Assembly: GCA_002378565.1 (NCBI GenBank)
Contig: DFSH01000040.1
Span: 1,054-22,135, forward strand
Direction of reading: 5' to 3'
DNA length: 21,082 nt
Source of the DNA: Flavobacteriales bacterium UBA3442
GTDB lineage: Bacteria; Bacteroidota; Bacteroidia; Flavobacteriales; Schleiferiaceae
A program made the translations under genes and the position numbers. The stretch's first letter is position 1; each line of letters starts with the position of its first letter. This document shows positions 16,505-21,082 of the stretch, piece after piece. Below the pieces are notes generated by a model that had not been told where the DNA came from, did not search any database, and saw nothing but the letters and a program-made list of their open reading frames with translations.

Positions 16505-17163
16505 TAAGCTTTCCAAAGGTAAGGGAACAATAGGCCGCTCAGGGCCAGAGGGATGCCTGCCATGCCCACCTCAGCAAGCCATGGGCCAGTTAATTCGTGG
16601 GTTTCAACACCCAAAGTTGCCAGCTTCGTGGCGCGACCTGCAATCATCAAGGTTGGCAAGAGAAGTGGCAGACTTAAAATAGCCAACAGACCACCCTTTG
16701 CTTGGGTTTTGGACGCAATGGCTGCGGTGAAGCAAAGGGTCGTCGACAACCCGATGGTGCCAATGGCAACAGAGAGGTAAATAGCCAAAACATGTCCATC
16801 GCTAGGCCAGCCAATCCAGAGACCGAAAAAGAGAAATGCCACAGTGACAAACAGCAAGCTACTCAGTGCGCTGGCGATGCTTTTGCCTACCATGATTTCC
16901 ATCGGTGTCACCAGCTGGTTGATGTAGTTCCAATTGGCTGGGGAGAGATAGAAGGTTCTGCTAGCGGATTGCAAGGTGACAAAACTGATGACGACCCACA
17001 AAAGGGCTGTCCACACCCCAGGTGATGTGGATTGCGTGAGCATGTTCACCAAATAAGCAGTCATGGTAGCGAACAGAACGGAATTGAACCACTGCCCGGA
17101 ACGCGCGTAATCTGCATACCAATCCCAGGTCAAAAGGGCATGTAATGCTTTGCGTCGTAACAT
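16504..17163 (-). CDS. ccmB: Cytochrome c maturation ABC-type permease subunit CcmB
   Basis: CcmB is the six-helix membrane partner of the ATPase CcmA. ATP hydrolysis by CcmAB releases haem-loaded CcmE from CcmC. The 219-residue product has the expected string of hydrophobic helices, the FYLSPANWNYINQLVTP amphipathic region after helix 2, and the closing LPLLLPTLMIAGRATK segment common in the family. No ccmA lies on either side: the next gene outward is a divergent peroxidase, so the ATPase must be encoded elsewhere. It is the first gene of the nine-gene unit, and its ATG is 4 nt from a TAnnTTTG promoter element. Confidence 0.93.
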   Translation of the reverse strand: MLRRKALHALLTWDWYADYARSGQWFNSVLFATMTAYLVNMLTQSTSPGVWTALLWVVISFVTLQSASRTFYLSPANWNYINQLVTPMEIMVGKSIASALSSLLFVTVAFLFFGLWIGWPSDGHVLAIYLSVAIGTIGLSTTLCFTAAIASKTQAKGGLLAILSLPLLLPTLMIAGRATKLATLGVETHELTGPWLAEVGMAGIPLALSGLLFPYLWKA

Positions 17164-17167
17164 GGGA

Positions 17168-17175
17168 CAAATTTA
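17168..17175 (-). promoter_or_regulatory. Predicted -7 promoter element of the ccm operon
   Basis: The minus strand reads TAAATTTG, an exact TAnnTTTG match, with only 4 nt before the ccmB ATG at 17163. Transcription starting just after it would give a leaderless ccmB mRNA. It is the only candidate I see for the whole nine-gene unit. A -33 TTG at canonical spacing is not clear (the nearest, 17201-17203, is 25 nt away). Confidence 0.5.
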
Positions 17176-17247
17176 CGCGTTTCAACCCAGGGAATTTGAA
17201 CAAAGTCAGGGATTTTAGCAATTAACGGACATCCATCATTTAGGCGT

Positions 17248-17255
17248 TAAATTTG
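17248..17255 (+). promoter_or_regulatory. Predicted -7 promoter element of the gpx-bshB1 unit
   Basis: TAAATTTG lies 5 nt before the peroxidase ATG at 17261. It is the same octamer as the divergent ccmB element, with almost the same distance to the start codon, so this mRNA too would be leaderless. No clear TTG -33 is seen. Confidence 0.5.
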
Positions 17256-17260
17256 CCAAT

Positions 17261-17836
17261 ATGAATTCCCCCAAACTAGTTCTCCTTATGGGACTGTTTA
17301 GCATGTTGATGAGCTGTAACACGACCATAGCTCAACCCGTTCAGTCCCCCGTGGATTTTTATTCTCTCAGTGCGATGACCATTGATGGCCAGCTGATGGA
17401 CTTTTCCAGCCTCAAAGGCAAGCGGGTTCTGATTGTGAATACCGCTTCAAAATGTGGATTCACACCCCAGTACCGCGAATTGCAAACCTTGTGGGAAAAT
17501 GCCAAGGATAAGAACTTTGTGATACTTGGCTTTCCCTGCAATCAGTTTGGCAATCAGGAGGCGGGTGATGATCAGTCCATTGCCGATTTCTGCGAAAAAA
17601 ATTACGGCGTCACCTTTCAAATGATGGCTAAGGTAAAAGTGAAGGGCGATAAGCAACACCCCGTCTATACCTGGTTGACCAGTAAATCAGAAAATGGCGC
17701 CAAATCCAGCCAAGTCCTTTGGAATTTCCACAAATTCCTTGTCGATGATCAAGGGCGTTGGTTGGGCAATTATGGCAGCAAAACATCCCCATTGGATGTA
17801 GATTTGACCAGCTTTGCCTATGAAGACGGGCATTGA
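17261..17836 (+). CDS. Glutathione-peroxidase-family thiol peroxidase, predicted lipoprotein
   Basis: This family reduces peroxides. Members with this cysteine pattern are normally recycled by thioredoxin rather than glutathione. The 191 residues start with a lipoprotein signal peptide whose lipobox is LMSC (C19), so the enzyme should be membrane-anchored outside the cytoplasm. Peroxidatic cysteine C65 is in TASKCGFTPQY, with catalytic partners Q95 (FPCNQFGNQE), W154 and N155 (WNFHKF). C111 (DFCEKNYGVTF) corresponds to the resolving cysteine of 2-Cys members such as yeast Gpx3. The last 17 nt overlap the start of bshB1, coupling it to low-molecular-weight thiol synthesis. No selenocysteine codon is involved. 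Confidence 0.94.
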   Translation: MNSPKLVLLMGLFSMLMSCNTTIAQPVQSPVDFYSLSAMTIDGQLMDFSSLKGKRVLIVNTASKCGFTPQYRELQTLWENAKDKNFVILGFPCNQFGNQEAGDDQSIADFCEKNYGVTFQMMAKVKVKGDKQHPVYTWLTSKSENGAKSSQVLWNFHKFLVDDQGRWLGNYGSKTSPLDVDLTSFAYEDGH

Positions 17837-18542
17837 CATTCTCGCCATTGGGGCGCACCCAGACGACATTGAGCTAAGCTGTGGGGGAACCTTGGCAAAA
17901 GCCATCAGTCAGGGTAAATCCGTGGCTTTATTGGATCTCACACAAGGGGAGATGGGTACCCGAGGCACTGTAGCTATTCGGCAAAAGGAAGCCCAACGGG
18001 CTTTGAAAGCTTTGGGAGCAAAAGATCGATGGAATCTCAAGCTCAGAGATGGGCATCTCCTGAACGATGAGTCATCACAAATGCGCCTGATTGAAGTCAT
18101 TCGTTCCTGCCGGCCAAAGCTGGTTATTTGCAATGCGCCAACTGATCGACACCCTGACCATGGTCATGCATCTGCCTTGGTGGTAGAGGCTTGTTTCAAG
18201 GCTGGGTTTGCAAAACTTCATAGCCAAATGGACGGCCAAGCGCAAGAACCCTTCCGTCCAGCCCGCATCATGCACTACATCCAGTTTACCCAACTGCATC
18301 CTGATGTGGTGGTTGATATCACCGGCTTTGTTCAGGTGAAAATGGATGCTATCCTTGCGCATACCTCACAGTTCTACGACCCAAATTCTCAGGAGCCGGA
18401 GACCTTGATCGCATCAAAAGGCTTCTTGGAGGCTGTCACACACCGAGATCGGGAGTGGGGACGGAGTATTGGGGTGCATTCCGCTGAAGGTTTCATTGCA
18501 GCAAGCCAGGTTGGCATCGATGCCATCACGGACTTGATTTGA
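17820..18542 (+). CDS. bshB1: Bacillithiol biosynthesis deacetylase BshB1 (LmbE/PIG-L family)
   Basis: BshB1 removes the acetyl group from GlcNAc-malate to give GlcN-malate, the middle step of bacillithiol synthesis. The 240 residues show the zinc-binding LmbE pattern: GAHPDDIEL at the N-terminus, the conserved TQGEMGTRGT loop, and RHPDHGHAS supplying the distal histidines. The last third (HTSQFY, EWGRSIG) also fits BshB1. A TTG two codons upstream extends the frame, but the ATG at 17820 matches the family N-terminus. It lies within the final codons of the peroxidase gene in another frame, so translation is probably coupled. bshA and bshC are not in the window. The gene ends 4 nt from a convergent glycosyltransferase gene. 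Confidence 0.93.
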   Translation: MKTGIDILAIGAHPDDIELSCGGTLAKAISQGKSVALLDLTQGEMGTRGTVAIRQKEAQRALKALGAKDRWNLKLRDGHLLNDESSQMRLIEVIRSCRPKLVICNAPTDRHPDHGHASALVVEACFKAGFAKLHSQMDGQAQEPFRPARIMHYIQFTQLHPDVVVDITGFVQVKMDAILAHTSQFYDPNSQEPETLIASKGFLEAVTHRDREWGRSIGVHSAEGFIAASQVGIDAITDLI

Positions 18543-18546
18543 CCCC

Positions 18547-19617
18547 TTAGCTGATCTTCAGTTTGAGGCTTTGGTAGATGTCAAAGATTGCCTGTGCAAC
18601 GACATCAGACCTGAAGTTGGTTTGTGCAATGGGTGACTGGCCGGGTTTTGCCTGAGCCAAATGCTCAACCAAATCTTCGATGTCATCACTGGACCCCTCT
18701 CTGAAAGTGACATGTGCAGGGTCGTACACCGTTTCGGGACCCTGACATTGGGTTGCAATGACGCATAGGCCACGCTCAAGCGCCTCCCCAATCACCATGG
18801 CAAAGGTTTCTCTTTCGCTGTTGACCACCAAGATGTCATGCTGACACATGATTTCCTGCACTTGGTCAGGCGTCTTTCGACCACCGTGACTGATGCCTGA
18901 AGGATTGCGGGCAATGGCCTTGAGAAGGTCTGCGGCCAATGGTCCATCACCGATCAAGGTGAGTTGATCTTCTGCGTGTGCTTTTTGATGTTGTTGAAAG
19001 GCCGTAATCAAGTTTTCGATGCCTTTGATCTTCACCCAATCACCCACATGCAAAAATCGCCTGCCCTTGATCGCGTGTTCGCGATGGCATTGCGATGGGT
19101 CAATTACATTAGGTATCACCTTACAGGGGGCAAGGCGTGCAATGGCCGTTGCAAGTGGTTGGGAAACAGCCATGCGGGCATGGGCGAGTCGGATGGTCCA
19201 TTTGGCGCCAGAAGGCACATCAGCAAGATCTTGACTAAGCCAATGCGATTGGTGCTCTGTGACGATGCGCTTGATGCGATGACCATGCCCCATGTGTAGC
19301 CTAAGACTCAAGTAGGCAGTGTCACCAGCGGCGCCATGCATGTGAACTGCATCAGGTATGCCATTCTCAGCAATCCAGCCCAGAACTAGGCCTGATTTCT
19401 TTTCCCAATGTTGCCATCCAGCGGCGGCTTTGACGGATTGCACTTGGACGCCATGCCACGTCGTATGCACATCCAAATCAGCGAACACAATGACTGATTG
19501 CTTGATGTCCTGGTGGTCAGCCAGAGCTTTCACGTGTTTTTGGATGAAGCTTCCATGCTGAGGGTCACCAGCATGGGGCCACATCCTCACGATGTGAAGA
19601 ATGCTTGTTTGATGCAT
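18547..19617 (-). CDS. GT4-family glycosyltransferase
   Basis: This is a 356-residue GT-B fold enzyme. The N-terminal acceptor domain starts at ILHIVRMWPHAGDPQHGSF and includes the HMHGAAG turn (92-98) and TEHQSHW. The C-terminal donor domain has FLHVGDWVKIKGIENLI (188-204), LIGDGPL (221-227) and the nucleotide-sugar binding E-x7-E pair (E270 and E278). It retains its donor sugar configuration by family rule, but substrates are unknown. Despite sitting next to bshB1, it is not BshA, since it lacks the BshA-type N-terminus. It is convergent with bshB1 across 4 nt, and its ATG is 1 nt from a perfect inverted repeat. No exact TAnnTTTG promoter is seen, only TTTG inside that repeat. Confidence 0.9.
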   Translation of the reverse strand: MHQTSILHIVRMWPHAGDPQHGSFIQKHVKALADHQDIKQSVIVFADLDVHTTWHGVQVQSVKAAAGWQHWEKKSGLVLGWIAENGIPDAVHMHGAAGDTAYLSLRLHMGHGHRIKRIVTEHQSHWLSQDLADVPSGAKWTIRLAHARMAVSQPLATAIARLAPCKVIPNVIDPSQCHREHAIKGRRFLHVGDWVKIKGIENLITAFQQHQKAHAEDQLTLIGDGPLAADLLKAIARNPSGISHGGRKTPDQVQEIMCQHDILVVNSERETFAMVIGEALERGLCVIATQCQGPETVYDPAHVTFREGSSDDIEDLVEHLAQAKPGQSPIAQTNFRSDVVAQAIFDIYQSLKLKIS

Positions 19618-19618
19618 G

Positions 19619-19648
19619 TTGCAAAGAACGGAGATTTCTTCTTTGCAA
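19619..19648. repeat. Perfect 10-10-10 inverted repeat abutting the GT4 start codon
   Basis: TTGCAAAGAA (19619-19628) and TTCTTTGCAA (19639-19648) are exact reverse complements separated by 10 nt. The inner end is 1 nt from the GT4 ATG (minus strand). It has no T-run after either arm, so it does not look like a terminator. A half-site period of 20 bp (two helical turns) would fit a dimeric regulator. Alternatively, in RNA, it would fold a hairpin at the ribosome-entry site. Confidence 0.7.
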
Positions 19649-19660
19649 TATGCAATCGCG

Positions 19661-19692
19661 TTGGAAATTCAAGAACTCCTTGCATATCTTTG
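19661..19692 (+). promoter_or_regulatory. Predicted promoter of tRNA-His (TTG-N21-TATCTTTG)
   Basis: A -33 TTG at 19661-19663 and an exact -7 TAnnTTTG element (TATCTTTG, 19685-19692) are 21 nt apart. This puts the start of transcription a few bases before the tRNA 5' end. It is among the two best-formed promoters in the window. Confidence 0.7.
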
Positions 19693-19705
19693 CCGCCTTC
19701 AAATG

Positions 19706-19782
19706 GTGGTTGTAGCTCAGTTGGTTAGAGCGCCTGGTTGTGGTCCAGGAGGTCGTGGGTTCGAGACCCATCTTCCACCCCA
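19706..19782 (+). tRNA. tRNA-His (anticodon GTG)
   Basis: The D arm (GCTC/GAGC), a perfect anticodon stem (CCTGG/CCAGG) with loop TTGTGGT giving anticodon GTG, and a T arm (GTGGG/CCCAT with TTCGAGA loop) fold normally. A G at 19705 can serve as the G-1 that histidyl-tRNA synthetase needs, facing C73 at 19779, and CCA is encoded (19780-19782). The acceptor stem GTGGTTG/CTTCCAC pairs at positions 1-4 and 7, but positions 5-68 and 6-67 are U opposite U. Because all other features, the promoter and the terminator are intact, I regard it as functional. Confidence 0.93.
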
Positions 19783-19790
19783 GAGAATGG

Positions 19791-19817
19791 AAGCCCTGCA
19801 GCAATGCGGGGCTTTTT
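19791..19817 (+). terminator. Intrinsic terminator after tRNA-His
   Basis: AAGCCCTGC (19791-19799) pairs with GCGGGGCTT (19806-19814), with one G-T pair and a 6 nt loop, and is followed by T residues to 19817. It lies 8 nt after the encoded CCA, so the tRNA is a single-gene transcript. Confidence 0.85.
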
Positions 19818-19971
19818 CATTGCTGAATACCTCAAGGTTACTATGCGCCATGCGATAAATCCTTTTTTCTACCCTGCTGTCAGTGACAGGCAATGATGAA
19901 TCAAAGCATCCTGGTTGATCGTGTTGATGGAATAGGTCTCACACGAATGGGTGAATTCGCCATTGATTGCC

Positions 19972-19979
19972 TAGATTTG
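19972..19979 (+). promoter_or_regulatory. Predicted -7 promoter element of the ketoacyl synthase III gene
   Basis: TAGATTTG is an exact TAnnTTTG match, 20 nt before the ATG at 20000, giving a leader of about 15 nt. It falls inside the longer frame that opens at 19967 and therefore argues for the 20000 start. The stretch between the tRNA terminator and this element (19818-19971) shows no gene or other structure that I can support. Confidence 0.5.
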
Positions 19980-19999
19980 ATTACCTAAATTCCCATTGC

Positions 20000-21055
20000 A
20001 TGTTCTTCAGGAAAAACAAACCAGCCCCGCCATCGACAGGGTACTCATCATATATCTCTGGCGTGGGACATTTTGTGCCACCACGCGTTGTGACCAATGA
20101 TGATTTAACGCAGTACATGGACACCAACGATGCGTGGATTCGCGAGCGAACGGGCATTGAGTCCCGTCACTGGGTTGAAGAAGGTGATGGTAATACCACT
20201 TCAACCATGGGCGCTGCAGCGGCAAAAATAGCCATGGAACGGGCAGGGGTAGGCCCTAAGGATATCGACCATGTGATCTTTGCAACCCTGAGTCCGGATT
20301 ACTACTTTCCTGGCTGTGGTGTTCAGGTTCAAGAGATACTTGGTCTTGACACGGTGGGCGCATTGGACGTTCGCAACCAGTGCTCAGGCTTTGTGTATGC
20401 CGTGAGTGTGGCAGATCAATTCATCAAGACGGGCATGTACAAAAACATTCTTGTCATTGGTTCAGAGCTTCAGTCTGGTGGCCTTAACCTCAGCACAGAA
20501 GGGCGTGGCACGGCAATCATCTTTGGTGATGGTGCGGGCGCGATAATCTTGTCCCGATCGGACAATCCAGAGGAAAGCGCCATCATGAGCAGTCATTTGC
20601 ATTCCCAAGGTAAGCACGCCTTGGAGCTGGCAGTGGAACTTCCAAGTTCTATGTATCCTTTGTCTAAAATTCTTGAAAAACTGAAGCAAGGGGAGGTGCC
20701 AACAGGGATTCACCCCCACATGAATGGCAACTTTGTCTTTCGCAATGCGGTGATTCGCTTTGGTGAAGTCATCAAAGAAACCTTGAAGGCGCATAACCTG
20801 TCTGCATCAGATTTGGATTTATTCATCCCCCACCAGGCCAATCTGCGCATTTCACAATTCATTCAAAAACGCATGAAATTGTCTGATGATCAGGTGTTCA
20901 ACAATATTCAATCCAAAGGAAACACCACGGCGGCATCCATTCCAATTGCCTTGAGCGAGGCCTGGGAGCAGGGAAAATTGAAGCGAGGAGATAAGGTGCT
21001 ATTGGCAGCCTTTGGCTCAGGATTCACCTGGGGTTCTGTCATCATGCGTTGGTGA
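20000..21055 (+). CDS. Beta-ketoacyl-ACP synthase III family protein (FabH-like)
   Basis: KAS III enzymes condense an acyl-CoA starter with malonyl-ACP, starting fatty acid synthesis or building special lipids. The 351-residue product has the thiolase fold with the Cys-His-Asn triad C128 (RNQCSGF), H278 (HQANLRI) and N308 (NTTAASIP), plus DAWIRERTGI near the N-terminus and the closing FGSGFTWGS. The residues before the nucleophile, NQC, differ from the AAC of canonical FabH and fit a second KAS III branch common in Bacteroidota. The gene also lacks the rpmF/accB neighbourhood of housekeeping fabH. I therefore do not assign fabH. It might initiate fatty acids or act in a side pathway such as aryl-polyene or resorcinol lipid synthesis. 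I chose the ATG at 20000 because the 19967 start lies across the promoter. Confidence 0.9.
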   Translation: MFFRKNKPAPPSTGYSSYISGVGHFVPPRVVTNDDLTQYMDTNDAWIRERTGIESRHWVEEGDGNTTSTMGAAAAKIAMERAGVGPKDIDHVIFATLSPDYYFPGCGVQVQEILGLDTVGALDVRNQCSGFVYAVSVADQFIKTGMYKNILVIGSELQSGGLNLSTEGRGTAIIFGDGAGAIILSRSDNPEESAIMSSHLHSQGKHALELAVELPSSMYPLSKILEKLKQGEVPTGIHPHMNGNFVFRNAVIRFGEVIKETLKAHNLSASDLDLFIPHQANLRISQFIQKRMKLSDDQVFNNIQSKGNTTAASIPIALSEAWEQGKLKRGDKVLLAAFGSGFTWGSVIMRW

Positions 21056-21082
21056 ACAACACTGTGCATAAATCCTGAATGG

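Noticed and set aside
18547..19617. Identification of the GT4 gene as bshA because it adjoins bshB1
   Set aside because: The N-terminus and acceptor domain do not look like BshA, the gene is on the opposite strand, and the 5' control region is separate. It is left as a GT4 enzyme of unknown substrate.
1..21082. Mobile element, phage, CRISPR array, toxin-antitoxin or defence island
   Set aside because: No transposase, integrase, spaced direct repeats, nuclease cassette or small toxin-like gene pair was found. All substantial genes are intact housekeeping or envelope functions.

Overview
The window looks like a chromosomal segment of a member of the Bacteroidota, probably an aerobic, possibly marine, Flavobacteriales-type lineage. 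Three kinds of evidence point there: (1) at least seven gene starts carry the Bacteroidota primary-sigma -7 element TAnnTTTG, and Shine-Dalgarno sequences are weak or absent; (2) the gene content (2TM-domain protein, DUF2520 protein beside a KdsC-like phosphatase and Maf, the bacillithiol deacetylase BshB1, a CcmD-family miniprotein, a CcmE of the Cys type) is typical of that phylum; (3) DnaK, PriA and NhaC all read as full-length and intact. I see no insertion sequence, phage gene, CRISPR array or integration scar. This is housekeeping DNA rather than an accessory island.

Layout from left to right. 1-3671 (+): the end of an unidentified gene, then a THUMP-type RNA methyltransferase and the primosomal helicase PriA, closely packed. 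3714-5502 (-): panB (pantothenate synthesis), an RluA-type pseudouridine synthase and a small 2TM membrane protein, which look co-transcribed. Divergent from panB is an outer-surface lipoprotein of unknown function (5573-6637, +), then dnaK (6723-8612, +) with a strong terminator. 8678-9448 (-): a DPM1-like glycosyltransferase with its own promoter.

9516-17163 (-): the dominant unit, nine genes nearly all joined by 1-31 nt overlaps, read in the order ccmB, ccmC, ccmD, ccmE, ccmF, DUF2520, kdsC-like, maf, nhaC. It encodes most of a System I cytochrome c maturation apparatus. Its CcmE carries the CxxxY haem-binding motif in place of HxxxY. Downstream are a sugar-acid phosphatase, a house-cleaning nucleotide pyrophosphatase and a Na+/H+ antiporter. 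CcmA, CcmG and CcmH are not in the window. Divergent from it (17261-18542, +) is a two-gene thiol/peroxide unit: a lipoprotein glutathione-peroxidase-family enzyme overlapping bshB1.

18547-19617 (-): a GT4 glycosyltransferase whose start codon abuts a perfect 10-10-10 inverted repeat. Then come tRNA-His(GTG), with a promoter and terminator of its own, and finally a FabH-family ketoacyl synthase III (20000-21055, +).

I did not find a clearly new multi-gene system. The items most worth a second look are the CxxxY CcmE within an interlocked operon, the three promoters that would give leaderless mRNAs, the inverted repeat at the GT4 start, the peroxidase-bshB1 overlap, and the tRNA-His acceptor stem with two adjacent U-U oppositions.
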